From Sarocladium kiliense (lineage: Eukaryota; Ascomycota; Sordariomycetes; Hypocreales; Sarocladiaceae): a DNA stretch of 64,000 nt. The notes beneath the pieces are model-generated. The model had not been told where the DNA came from and ran no database searches. It saw only the letters and a list, made by a program, of their open reading frames with translations. Both the position numbers and the translations under genes were made by a program. Each line of letters starts with the position of its first letter. Position 1 is the stretch's first letter. This document shows positions 33,227-44,740 of the stretch, piece by piece. The stretch covers positions 4,836,001 to 4,900,000 of the forward strand of contig JAUZTG010000029.1 in the NCBI GenBank assembly GCA_030734395.1, in the 5' to 3' direction.

Positions 33227-34429
33227 CTATTCTCCGGTCGCCCGCTCCGATCCGCCTCGCCAGAGGCCATAATACCCGTCGCAGTTCTTCCACATCTTGA
33301 TCGTCCCATCTTCAGATCCGGTCGCATAGAGATTGCCATCGGGAGAAAAGGCAATGGACCAAATAGGGCCGTGATGACCCTTGTGCGTGTCGATTTCGAC
33401 CTCGTCGTCATATCGAAGCACCTTCGCCCAGGTTCCAGGTTCCTCGCCAACCACGACCTTTCGGCCTTTCACATCGAGACCCACACTGGCGATAGAATAC
33501 TTCAGCTGAATTCGCTTCAGCTCGTCCATGGCTCGGTCACCTCCCCAGAAGTATACCATCTTGCCCGCTGCCACAGCGAGCACTGGCTTGCCTCCGCCAA
33601 TGTCTGATGGGGCGGCATGTTGTGGTGAGAGGGATACCATCTCACATGACTTGATCTCCCCATCCAAAACCTCTTGACGAATGCAAGAGCGACTAGGGAG
33701 GTCGAGCCACCTCAGAGTTTTCTCGGATGCTGTAACGATGATGTTGGGATCGCTTGTCCAACAGATGAACTTGATGGAGGCGGTGTGCACACCCTCTGCA
33801 ATCTCGAAACCGGCCGTAGGAGGTATGGTAGGGGGGTTTGAAGGGTCACTTGGACCAAGCTCTGTCACGTCAAATATGCGAAGCTTCTTTTCCATCCCGC
33901 CTGTGGCGATCAGATCAGGTCGGTTTGGGGGGTAGGCGACGGCTCGGACAATGTGTTCGTGCTGGAGAGTGTACAGCAGCTCCCCAGTATGTGTGTCCCA
34001 TATCTTGCTAATTCAAAATTAGTGACAGAATCTTCGCAGGCCAGGATCAGAATGAACTCACGCAGTGAAGTCTGCGGAAGCTGTGGCAGCGTAGGACGCA
34101 TCTGGGCTCAGTCGTGCCTGCCAGACAGCACCTTTATGCCCAATGAAGGTTCCGATCCTTGGAACAACCAAAGTTAGCGGCCATATCCGAAGTTCATTCC
34201 AGGATGCACGTACCAGTCACCGGTGAGACCATCGCGAAGCATGGGGTTGCCATCTAGACAAATTAGCAGGTGCAAGTAGCGGAAACTTAGGAGCATCCGA
34301 ACCCTTGCAAGCGGAGATAATGTAGTAGGTTTCATCCTTTTCGAGTGAGGAGAATGCGACGTGCGGCACAGGGCGCGAGTGACCATGACAGGTCAAGGGC
34401 ATGTATTGTCTAGGGGCGTCTGAGGCCAT
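33227..34429 (-). CDS. STRAP/unrip-like WD40 protein
   Basis: Four exons: 34303-34429, 34214-34253, 34062-34157, 33227-34007. They encode 347 residues, the usual size for this family. Joined exons give SACKDGNPMLRDGLTGDWIG, a hallmark of serine/threonine kinase receptor-associated protein (STRAP, also called unrip). About seven WD repeats are seen (GHSRPVPHVAFS; GHKGAVWQARLSPDASYAATAS; KIWDTHTGELL; THKGHHGPIWSIAFSPDGNLYATGSEDGTIKMW). In animals STRAP binds the SMN complex and signalling kinases; a fungal role is not established. The start is the first ATG and matches the conserved N-terminus. It is head to head with the Doa1/PLAA gene, 870 bp apart. Confidence 0.92.
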
Positions 34430-35299
34430 CGTGTTGCGGTCTAGGGCTGGCTTGGGCCAAGCGGTAGGGAGTCTATGTGAAGAACGTGCGGTCGCGTGAA
34501 TGCAGTCGAAGGTCTTTTGTTGGGTTCGCAGCGAGATGCGAGATACAGTAAGGAGATTCGTGACGGTCGTAGGCGGTCGTTAACGGCGTTGCGATATCGT
34601 GGACGTGCGAGAGACGTGAGAAGCGGCCAGACAACCTCAAGGGGTAGTTGAGGCGGGGAGGGAGAAGAGGAGTGGAAAGACAAGAAGAAGGAAAAAGAGG
34701 GGGTGACTCGTCAGGGTGAGATGAGGTGTCACCGTGCGAGAATCGCGAAGCAGGAGCGAGGACGACGATCGGGGGGGAGGTGAGGAAGGAAAGAGCAGCA
34801 GCGGAGGAGAAGGGCCTTGCGACAGTCGCGCCTTCTTTCGCTGCTCCGTGTTTGAGGCCCTGTCGATTTGCGGCAAGTGCGACGGATCGCCCTCCGTAAC
34901 TGGCAGTCGCACCTGCGACATCTGCTGCCACCGACCCCCAGCACCTGGCAACAGCTGGGACAACTGGCGGCGGGGTTGGTCCCTGCACCGCCACGGGTAG
35001 CGGGGTCTTCACGTTTCCTAGGTGGCCCTTCCTTGATACTGTGGCTGGTGCTGGCACCGCTTTCCCCCCGCCATCCATCATCATCACCCAACCCGCCTGT
35101 GGCGCTGGCTCCCAACCCCAGAGCTCTTCGAGCTTCCATCGTCATCTCCAGGACTGCTACCTTTTGCATTTGTCACCCCCAAGCAGACCTGTGTTTCCGC
35201 ATCCAGACTCTGAATCTCCACCCTTTCGCATCTCCGGAGTCGCAGTGCAGCTTGTGAAGTTCACCTACAGCCTTATTGTCTCGCAAACCCGAAGGCACC
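34430..35299. promoter_or_regulatory. Shared upstream region of STRAP-like and Doa1/PLAA genes
   Basis: This is the gap between two divergent housekeeping WD40 genes. It has long purine-rich (34690-34830) and pyrimidine-rich (35100-35290) tracts and no TATA box that I saw. The many open frames on both strands mirror each other and are judged spurious. Confidence 0.5.
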
Positions 35300-37747
35300 A
35301 TGGGCGACTTCAAGCTGTCGGCCCAGCTCGTTGGCCACGAAGCTGATGTACGTTTGTGTTCTTGCTCGCTTGCCTTGGCTCCGTGACACTCTTCATATCA
35401 TAGCGTACTAACTGGTCCCAGGTCCGCGCTGTGAGCTTCCCTTCCCCTACCACAGTTCTCTCTGCCTCCCGAGATTGCAGCGTCCGAGTCTGGCGCCGCG
35501 CCGAATCATCTCCTCCATCCTTCGAAGCTTCACTCCTAAGCCGCGGCTCTGAATATGTCAACACCCTCAGCTACATCCCTCCTATCAGAGAACACCCCAA
35601 CGGCCTGGTCATTTCTGGCGGCAAAGACACCATCATCGAAGTCAAGTCGCCACAGGCACTCCCATCCGACAACGCCGAGCGACTCCTCGTTGGACATGCA
35701 CACAACGTCTGCACACTAGACGTCTCTCCGAAAGGCACGTTCTTTGTATCCGGCGGATGGGATGGCCAGGCTAGAGTGTGGAACATTGCGAAATGGGAGA
35801 CCGAGCTGATGCTGGGAGGCCATGAAGGCGCTGCGGTTTGGAGCGTCATTGCTCTCGACGAAACGACAGTTCTGACCGGCTGCGCCGACAAGAACATTAG
35901 AATCTTTGATTTGAGAAAGGCTGTTGGTGGTGAAGTACAACCCGCATCAACAATCTACACACCTGACGTTGTGCGCGCGCTTTGCCGGCTCCCTCAAGAT
36001 CATCCGAGCGGTGCCGATATTGCCAGCGCTAGCAACGATGGCACGTTGAGGCTGTGGAAGCTGAACGGGCAGCAAATGGCGGAGCTCCATGGACACGAGA
36101 GCTTTGTCTATGCTCTGGCCAGTCTACCCTCGGGAGAGCTTGTGAGCGCAGGTGAAGACCGCACGGTGAGGGTATGGAAGGGCACAGAGTGTATCCAGAC
36201 CATCACACACCCAGCTATCTCTGTCTGGACGGTTGCCGCCAACCCCGAGACCGGCGATATTGTCACAGGTGCCAGCGACAGCATAGCACGGGTCTTCACC
36301 AGACGGCCAGAGAACATGGCAGATGAAGCTACTCTCAAGGAATTCGAAGATTCGGTCAAGGCGTCATCTATCCCTCAGCAGCAAGTCGGCGGCATTAACA
36401 AGGAGAAGCTCCCTGGTCCCTCGTTCCTGACTAGCAAGTCCGGGACAAAGGAGGGCCAGGTGCAGATGATCAAGGAAGACAACGGCTCCGTCACGGCACA
36501 CACGTGGTCCATGAGCCAGCAGCAGTGGGTCAACGTTGGTACGGTGGTCGACGCAGTAGGCAGCACCGGCAAGAAGGTCGAGTACCAAGGGAAGTCGTAC
36601 GATTTTGTCTTTGACGTTGATATCGAAGATGGCAAGCCCCCCCTGAAGCTCCCTTACAACCTCTCAGAAAACCCTTACGAACGCGCGACAAAGTTCCTCG
36701 GGGATAACGAGCTGCCCTTGAGCTACCTCGACAATGTCGCCAACTTCATTACCGAGAACACCAAGGGCGCTACGTTGGGCGAGCAATCAGGGCCGAGCGG
36801 CCCAGATCCATATGGCACGGAGAAGCGGTACCGTCCTGGCGATGAGACTGCGCAGCCAAAGGTCCTCCCTCAGAAGGAGTTCCTGAGCATTACTGCTGCG
36901 AAGTACGAGGGTAGGCTCCCACATTCCCACATTTCAGCAGCTCAAAACTAACATTGCCCTAGCCATGTTTAAGAAGATCATTGACGTCAACAAGACCATG
37001 ATCTCGAGTGGCCGCAAAGACGCCGCGCTCAACCCCAACGAAGAAACCCTTCTCCAGTCCCTCCGGCAAAGCCTCGAATCCTCCAAGCCCATCCCTCCCA
37101 ACTCCCTCGACCTCGTCGTCCGAATCGTCACCCGCTGGTCATACGCCGAGCGCCTCCCTGGTCTCGACCTCCTCCGCTGCATGGCCAAATACCCTACCGT
37201 AGCACAGTTTTCCGACCCTGAAGTAGGCAGCCTCGTTGATCTCGCTATCACAGCCTCACTCCCTTCAGGGGGTGAAGCACCCTCCGACAACGCCGTTATG
37301 ATGGGAGCACGCACCATCGCGAACCTCTTCGTCACAGCCGACGGCCGCAGTATCATCAACTCCCAAGCCGACAAGGTTCTCTCCTTCCTGGAACGCATTT
37401 CTGGCTCCTCACCAGGCCAGCAGCCTATCGGCCGTTTCCACCGCAACCTCCTCATCGCAACAACCACCATTCAAGTCAACCTCGCCGTGCTAATAAGCAA
37501 GGAGAAGTTATTGACTCCACAGCAACGACGTCGTCTAGTCGTCGTAATCGGCAGGACACTGGAAGAGCAGACTGACTCGGAAGTACTCTACCGGGGACTA
37601 GTGGCTCTGGGCACTACATTGTCCGCAACTGGTGATGAGGCAACAGGTTTGGGCGTCAAGTCATGGGTACAGGGTGCACTAGGCAGGAGCTCAGAGGATA
37701 GAGTCAAGGGCGTAGCAGGCGAATGCGCGAAGCTAGCAAGAGATTAG
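35300..37747 (+). CDS. doa1: Doa1/Ufd3/PLAA ubiquitin-binding WD40 protein
   Basis: Three exons: 35300-35347, 35422-36910, 36963-37747. They encode 773 residues. A seven-blade WD40 propeller occupies about 1-300 (LVGHEADVRAVSFPSPTTVL; SASNDGTLRLWKLNGQQMAE). The PFU ubiquitin-binding domain lies near 370-465 (HTWSMSQQQWVNVGTVVDAV; YDFVFDVDIEDG). The PUL armadillo-like domain that binds Cdc48/p97 fills about 495-770. This is the complete family architecture. In yeast, Doa1 works with Cdc48 in ubiquitin turnover and ribosome/mitochondrial quality control. Exon 1 encodes only 16 residues. Its intron shows a clear CTAAC branch point. The splice choices restore the conserved GHEADVRAV start of blade 1. 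Confidence 0.95.
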
Positions 37748-38527
37748 ACTAGACAGCAACGCTCATCATGAACACTATACAATAACACAGCAACTTCCCT
37801 TCCTTACCCTTCATTGAGTAAGTGGTAATCTTCAAGTCAGCGGTCTCCCCCCTGGGCCGCCTCGTCGAAGTTTGATAGTTCAGGCCCGTCACACAGGCCG
37901 CATGAAGAAATTCGCTAGTGAAGGGGGTCTCGACACGGGGTCCGACACTGCCGAGAAACGGGCCATGTGTGCCGGGCGTGGGATCTGCGAGTGGACGGCG
38001 GTTGGTGATGCACGGGATGTTTGTGGGATGTGATTCCGGGAGAGCTTAAGTGCCGGATTGCCCGTTGTATACGACTTATGGCAAGCCAAGTTGATCTTTC
38101 GGTGATGGTTTCTGGCAAGACGCCTCCTGTTTCTGGTCTCCTCACGGCAACGTTGTGGCGATTTGGCGGCTTCTAAGACTCATCTGATACCTGCGCTCAC
38201 CAGGTTCTCAAGCCATAAGCAGCTTTCGTCACTCCATCAGAGGTTTCAACAGCATAGAGATCATACATTCAGATTATTGGCTCTCTAATCCTCGCCTATC
38301 GCCGGCTTGATAGACTCCTGCACGTAAAGAATGCTTCTTCGTTCAGAAGATCAAAAGAGGGACCCCTGTCTCGATATCCCATGGTAAAACCCCCAAAACG
38401 CCCCAAAAAGCTCATGTAAGAAAATGTCATCAAACTCCCATGTACAGAGATTCTCGCTTGTCGCTTGTCCTTCCTTCCACATGCATCACTTGACTCGCCC
38501 ACGATGTTAGGATATCAATGGCAATCC
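37748..38527. other. Intergenic, Doa1/PLAA to X325 gene (convergent)
   Basis: It holds the 3' ends of two convergent genes. Short frames only; no repeat or RNA gene seen. Confidence 0.5.
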
Positions 38528-39354
38528 TCACAATAAGATCCACGATGCTGCACCAGCTAGTGTCGCGATTGCGTATCCAGCGGCGGCGGTCCATCCCAGT
38601 CGTGCACCGGCATCTTGCTGCTCGATCGGGCCATCGTCGCCGGGGTTCTTCGTGACGATGGTGTATTGCTCCGCGAAACCGAGGTGAGTAGAGTTGAAGC
38701 AGTTGGTTTCGTTGACCTCGGGGATACGATCGTCGCCTGGCTCGGCAAAGATGATATCGACGCACTACCACAGGTTAATGACTGATCACCAGGGTACCCT
38801 TGAGAGGGTCAATTCAAAGGGAAATTACAGAATACAACGCAGCGCCATGCTGGGCAATCTCAATGACCTGGATCGTTGCCTTGTCTCCCGCCTTGACACT
38901 GGCATTCACAGGCAACGGGACCTGCGGCAGGCAGACTGTTCCGGGATATGCACCGTTGGAGGGACCAATGATCTGGAAGACCGGAGACATTGGGAAAGAC
39001 ATGTTCTTTGGTCCATTATCCGGACCATCGGTGCCATACCCAAGGTTCACGTAGAGGAAAGCTGTCTCGTGGCCCTTGAACCAACCAGGTTGGAAAGCGA
39101 CCGCGCCGCCTTCTGTAGACCAGTAGGTCCTGTTCTTAGTTGTTCCGATGCCGCCGCCTGAGGTGACCTTGTCAGTACAGCTTGAGATAGTGCTTAGTGG
39201 GAAGAGAGAGCGTACATGGGTATTGCCATTGCATGCCATAGGGAAATTCTTCATTGTCCCGCAGGTTGTCGCCGCGCCAGCCAGGGTAGGTAATGACGAT
39301 GTGTGCGGAGGCGATGCCAGCGAGGGCGAGACTGAGTATTGCTGAGAAGAGCAT
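38528..39354 (-). CDS. X325/BIM1-type copper protein, LPMO-like, GPI-anchored
   Basis: Three exons: 39216-39354, 38829-39157, 38528-38764. They encode 234 residues. A 17-residue signal peptide (MLFSAILSLALAGIASA) ends just before HIVITYPGWRG, leaving His18 as mature N-terminus, as in copper histidine-brace proteins. The joined sequence YPCGGGIGTTKNRTYWS and later VCLPQVPLPVN and CVDIIFAEP match the fungal X325/BIM1 family. The C-terminus is hydrophobic (WTAAAGYAIATLAGAASWIL), fitting a GPI signal. Known members bind copper and, in Cryptococcus, help copper uptake; they are not known to oxidise polysaccharides. Several N-glycosylation sites are present. Confidence 0.9.
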
Positions 39355-41406
39355 TGCGACTGTGCGTGTGTATGGTGGATGTGGTATAAAGGCGGTGATA
39401 ACCGGGTGTGTAAGTCAGAGCGATTCGGTCGCAGGTATTGTGAAGGGGCCTTGATCAATCCCGTCGGATGAGACTCAAGAAAAGGGTGAGAAATTCGAGC
39501 CCAAGCAAAAGTCGAGTAGTCCTCGTCCTGCGTCGCTCTCGACAATGTGGCGCTTGTGTTTCCCGCTCTTTGTAAGACCTAGCAAGGCTCAGCTCTGCTC
39601 ACTGCCTGTTCGCTCGATCTTGTTCCCGACAATGGACGAGTCGAACGAAGTTTCTGTCTCGATTCGAAATGCGAAGAGAACTATCGTGGAAGAATGGTGA
39701 GATGAGGAGAAGACTGTCAGCATCGAAAGAGAGCAGCAGAGCTGAGGTGGCACCCGTGCTTAATTATTCATATCACATCCCGCCTCCTCCTTCGTCCGAA
39801 TGGCCCAGCCGCCGGCCTATGGAGGGGGGTTAGTGACTACCACCGGGGCCCAGCCAGGATTCCTGCAGGCGCATGTGCCGGCTACGAGTCTTTGTGCCCC
39901 CAAAAAGCACCTCAGCGGCCGTGATTCGAGGCGGCGAACACTGGCCCATGTCATGCCGTGCAGGCTTGGGCCGCGGCCAATGAGCACAGCGAACAAGGCA
40001 CCTCTGTCTGGATTTGGGGATGCATCGTGGACCCCTCCCTTGTGCTTGGACGGCGCATCCAATGAGAAGACGAAGAACCGACCCTTGCCCTGGCACCAAG
40101 CCCGTTGATGATTGTCTTTAAGCGCCCGTGGTCGTGGCGGGTGTGTGTGGAGCAGACGGCGTTCCCCTCCCTGACGCTGTGGCCCATTGGCTCTCTGGCT
40201 TGGGGTCCTGGCAGGTCTTGGACGCTTTTGACTTTCGGTGCTTGTTGCGTGGAGACAGGCACAAAGAGGATGAAGAGTCCGATTTGGTGGTTGATGGGAT
40301 TGAAGGTGATGGTGGGCGCATCGCGACGCATGGGCCGAGAGCCGGGCGGGTGTGATATCGAACGGCGCAGGCGTCTATCGTGACGGGAACTGGTTCGCAT
40401 GGCATCTGTGCATTCTATTAGCGTTATGTGCTCATGGTGAAGGTTGGAAGCCATCTGCTTTCTCTGGGGAGCACCGGTGCTATCCCACTTGGCTGGTGCG
40501 TCCGCTGGCTGACGCTGCTGACATCCAGGTTCAACCAAACCCCTGCTAACGCCTCGTCTGGACTCTTTAGGCGGAGTCGCGATCGTCGGCATTCAAGGTG
40601 AATCTGGTAAATGGTGTTGTGTCGCTGAAAGGCAAGGACCTTTTCGGTGGTACCATCGGGTTAAGGCTCTCAATCTGAAGAGCTGCGCATAGTCTGTAGT
40701 GAGGATGCGTCCTGTATGTGACAGTTTTGACCTCAAGACTTATCTAAGACCATTATCGCGAGGACGCGACACTAGTCAATCATTCTGGTGGTCAGCAGAA
40801 TAGTTCTGTTCCCAGTAATTGATCACTCACAGCGCGTGTAGCCAGGTCGTTGGGACGACATCAAATAAAGATGAACGCAAGCCAAGCATGCGGCCAGAAA
40901 TGTTTCTTGATGCCCCGGACTTTGATGTTCTATCATTGATTTGCGTGTCCAGCAGGAGTCTTGCTGACGAGCGATGCCTTGCATTCCCTCGAGCAGTGGA
41001 AGCTGGTGATGAAATTGTTTAGGGTAGGTCTCGTGGCGTCGACGGTTGCACCAGCCACAGCTACTTCGATGGCCAATTTCAATGAACCATCCATCAACCT
41101 TGAGCAGCCTCATCCAGCATTGCCAATCTCAGTACAGCGGAGTTGTTTGCCAATGCCTTGAAGACAGCCATACCGTTCAGCCGCAGATCCATGAACCTTG
41201 TTGGGTTGTGTCCGCCCCCGACCGAGGCACTCTATACGTAGAAGCAATAAGGCAAACTTCAACTTTTTCTTCAACCTCAACCAGGCCTTCAGACACCACC
41301 TACTACTGCCTTCCTTGCACCACTATGCCAACCGCCAGACCAATTACACGGGCAACATATCATATTACTCTCTCTTAGACGCCCAGTCTATTCCTGACCG
41401 CCCACA
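39355..41406. other. 2-kb gene-free stretch
   Basis: It separates divergent genes (X325 minus, SRR1-like plus). Mirrored open frames near 39800-40600 (largest 213 codons, minus, 39951-40592) have no recognisable content and extreme Arg/Pro/His composition. A CT/CA-rich leader (41230-41400) precedes the SRR1-like start. Confidence 0.5.
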
Positions 41407-42401
41407 ATGGCTGCAGAATCCGATCCCTGGACTTTCGTCAAGCCACGCACCCGCAAGAGCAAAGGCAAAGGCTCCTCGACACAACTTCCCCCTGGCGCCC
41501 AAACTTCCGCATCATCACCAACTTCAATTAAACCAAGGACTTCGAACTTGCGAAGTGTATATGAGATTGATAGGGAATATCGTTCCGTGCGTGATCAGTG
41601 GCTTGAGTCGGAGTGCTGCACCAAGCTTCGAGAGCTGGTCCAGAAACAGCCCATCGAGAAGCGTTCAATCAGCAAGGCCATCTGCCTAGGTGTCGGCACT
41701 TTCGATCCAGAAGATGGAGCATGGGCGCAGAAGAGGATTAGCTTCCATCAGCTCATTGCTTTCACCGTTATGGTTGAGGAGCTAGGTAAAGACCCGTCAT
41801 TCTATCCTCATCATCGTGCTCAGAACTGCAAATGTATCGACTGACACGTCCTTACAGAGAAGGTGAACGGTTCAGAGATCCGATGCATTCACCAGGATCC
41901 TGTTTTCACCGAGTCAGACATAGGTTTCCTCACCAAGCTAGGTCACTCAGTCGTCGAGTCACCAGCTGCATACACAGAGGTTGCCAAGGATACTTTCCTG
42001 TACGGTGTGCACCTATATCGACCTGTATACGCCGCATCCCTGGAGAATGAGCTGCCATTGATTTTTGTCGGCACAGGCTACGATGAATGGGAAGGGTATG
42101 TTAACATCCGAGATCGCCCCTGAATTTGTATTGACCAGCTCCCAGTGCCACTATGGGGAGCCTTGATGACATCAAGCCAATGAAGAAGATGGAGGAGGAG
42201 TACACTAAGAAAGCATTCCCGGAAGACTCGATCCAAGCTACGTTCTATGGCACCTCGATCTACTGGCGTCCACAGAGCGAGCCTGCCCCTGACAGCGATC
42301 CCAGCCTACCCCTGGAGAAGGTTGAAGCAACCTCAGGTGATGCGAAACCCAATTCTGAAGATGCCCTCGTGGAAAAGCTCGCAGCGACAAGAATCACCTG
42401 A
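41407..42401 (+). CDS. SRR1-like domain protein
   Basis: Three exons: 41407-41785, 41858-42095, 42146-42401. They encode 290 residues. The N-terminus (1-50) is basic and low-complexity. The central part holds the SRR1 pattern: ICLGVGTF, then CIHQDPVFTESDIGFLTKLG, VVESPAAYTEVAKDTFLYG, LYRPVYAASL and FVGTGYDEWEG. The C-tail after about 260 is acidic and likely disordered. SRR1 was first described in plant circadian and light responses; fungal members (Ber1 in yeast) are linked to microtubule or translation processes without a settled activity. The last intron uses acceptor CCCAG at 42145, because the earlier AG at 42138 would bring a stop. Confidence 0.85.
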
Positions 42402-43106
42402 AAATGTCTTGGTCGTTGCGGAAACCCTTTCCCCGTCGTTATTCAGCATGATTGCGGTTGCTGGCTGACCTCCGCCCGCGTGGGCACCTTGACCCGGCCC
42501 CGACGCCGCATGCGACATCGCCGACCGACCCACCTCCGGCGCAACACTGTGGCCGGGCGGACCTCGCTCGAGGACGACTTACACGACGAGGAACCATGCA
42601 ATTGCCCCAAACACAGCCAAAAGAACAACATATTGACAGGGAAAACATTTTCGATATTCATTGCAATACCGTGACCTATTCCTCTTGAAGGATCGGCCAT
42701 ATTCTACACTTCCCTTCCCAAAAGGCTGCAGAAGCCCTTCCATCTCAACCTCGCTATCTTCCTCCACATTCTTCTCTCACACCACCACCACTTCCACCTC
42801 AACAACCTCCCACTTCAACAATCTCAAAACCTTTAGGTGGCGATCCAGACCAAGATATTACAGCGGGAGCCTTACCCATGAAAACTTTGGGCATTGAATG
42901 CATTCAATCGTTGCTTGAGCATCAGCTTCTCGTCGCTCTTTGCTTCAGGGTCCCTACGCACCTCACCTTACCTGTCCTCCCATCCTGTCTTTCTTCCCTC
43001 CGAACCATCTGATCAGACGTTTTCGACTCGACCAGTCCAAAAAGTCATTCAGTCTCGCCTCTTCGAGAACAGATTCTGCTACTGTCGACCTCACCAAATC
43101 GTCATC
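42402..43106. other. Intergenic, SRR1-like to coiled-coil gene
   Basis: It contains the SRR1 gene 3' end and a pyrimidine-rich leader (42700-43100) of the next gene. A minus-strand frame at 42579-42767 ends in a hydrophobic segment but starts at a non-ATG codon. Confidence 0.45.
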
Positions 43107-44154
43107 ATGCCAGACGGCCGCCTTCGAAACGCAACCGCCTACTCAACCAACAAATCCACCCAAGCAAACCGCAGACGCGTCTCCTCTATGGCTCCCGAGC
43201 AACTTCAAAGCCATCGCAAGAAAACCTCGGAGTACCAGGCCATCTGGCAGCTCCTCCATCGTGTGGCCCGCAAAGATGACTACCGACGCGCGAACCGCAG
43301 CACCCAGCGCACCATGCTGCAGAATTCCTGCAACGCTTTGATGGAGAAACGGCAAGTCTTTCTTTTCACTCTTCTCTCACTCTTCCCCAGAATACCACCT
43401 TCGTCATAACTCACACTTGCTTCCCCTTTTACCTCCGTACCCAAGCTAACAAACCCCCCCCAGCCGTCGTGAAGGCAAAGCCATGTGCGACACTGACACC
43501 GAAACTATGATCGAGCGGCACCTCAAGAAAGAATCCACCGCCCGCGCCTACACCCGTTCCTCCACCTCCTCCATCCAACTCCCCCTCCCCAACCTAAAAG
43601 GCGTAGCAATCGATCCCTTCCCACACGACACAACCTCCCCCCTCTCCCCACCTACCACCCCCTCCGATCTTGACGCAGACGGAGACGGCGACTTCGACTA
43701 CGACAACGACAACGACCCAGACTTCGACATCCTCAAATCCGAAACCGACCCCAACGCTGCCGAAATCGAACACTTCGACACAGCCCTCGACGCACAACTA
43801 AAAGACCGCTCCCGCTCCCAATCAACCCACACCACAATCTCAACCCTCCGCTCGGAACTCCGCTCCCTCCGTGCAGAAGTCACATCCCTGCACAACAAGA
43901 TCGAAGCGCTCCAACAAGTATCAGCAGCAGCAGCAGTAGCAGGAGAACACAACAACCAGTACAGCTGCAGTACCACCACCACCACAGACGGAGGAAGCAC
44001 AGAAGACTACCACCATCATCATCATCACCAGATGTACCAGTTTCAGCCGATGGGTGTTCAACCGGTTTGGGCTGCTACGCCTCAGGGGTGGGATGACCTG
44101 CAGCAGGGACATGGACAGGATGACTGGGTTGTTTTGGGGCCGCAGCCGTACTGA
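43107..44154 (+). CDS. Uncharacterised nuclear-type protein with C-terminal coiled coil
   Basis: Two exons: 43107-43351 and 43464-44154, encoding 311 residues from ATG (MPDGRLRNATAYSTN). The intron starts with GCAAGT and ends CCCAG, so it is a GC-AG intron; a CTAAC branch point lies at 43445-43449 and the phase closes (EKR-RREGK). The N-terminal 110 residues are strongly basic with helices (ANRRRVSSMAPEQLQSHRKK; YQAIWQLLHRVARKDDYRRA). The middle is acidic, with an Asp/Asn run (DADGDGDFDYDNDNDPDFD). Residues about 225-260 form a leucine-heptad coiled coil (ISTLRSELRSLRAEVTSLHN). A six-His run and a Trp/Gln-rich end follow. The basic-plus-coil layout recalls bZIP-like regulators but the standard bZIP spacing is absent. 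Function is unknown. Confidence 0.75.
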
Positions 44155-44740
44155 AGTGAGAGGTTTCGAGGGGATGGTGGGATTGATGGGATGATAGGGG
44201 ATGTTTTGCTTTGGTCACGGAAGTGGGGAGTTGCTTCGAGCCTTCAATATTAGCTAGTTTGCTATCAGGAGTATGGTACAGCATGCATCAATCCGAGTCA
44301 GTTAAGTCATGCAGTTCAAAAAGTCTTATCAAGAGCTGTTCTCATTCCCGAAAATGCATTATAACACATGGCATATACCCATCACTCCGTCGTACGTATA
44401 CCGTCCATCCCTGCTGTCTCCCCCCCTTCTTATAATACCAGCCCATCTAGGTACCAGCAACTCTACCTCCTTCCATCGTCATATCCCACATCAAACGCAC
44501 TATGTACAACCATATGAGCACCCACTGCAAAGCGTGAAAGTTCCCAAATCCAATCGCAGAACTATGAGTGCTGCCAACAGGTAGACCTAATATATAACCA
44601 GCATGAAAAGCAAAGTGGGGGGTAAAAGGGGGATATCAGATGCTCAAGAAAACAAACGCCATCAACCCAGGGGGAAAACGCCGGCGTGAATCCCAGTCAG
44701 AAAAGTCTCCCAACAGAGCGCGAATCCAAGACCACTCGGC
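44155..44740. other. Convergent 3' region
   Basis: It holds the 3' ends of the coiled-coil gene (plus) and the GH17 gene (minus). AT-richer than the flanks; no feature seen. Confidence 0.5.

Noticed and set aside
39951..40592. 213-codon minus-strand frame in the X325-SRR1 gap
   Set aside because: Mirrored by plus-strand frames, with erratic composition and no recognisable motif.
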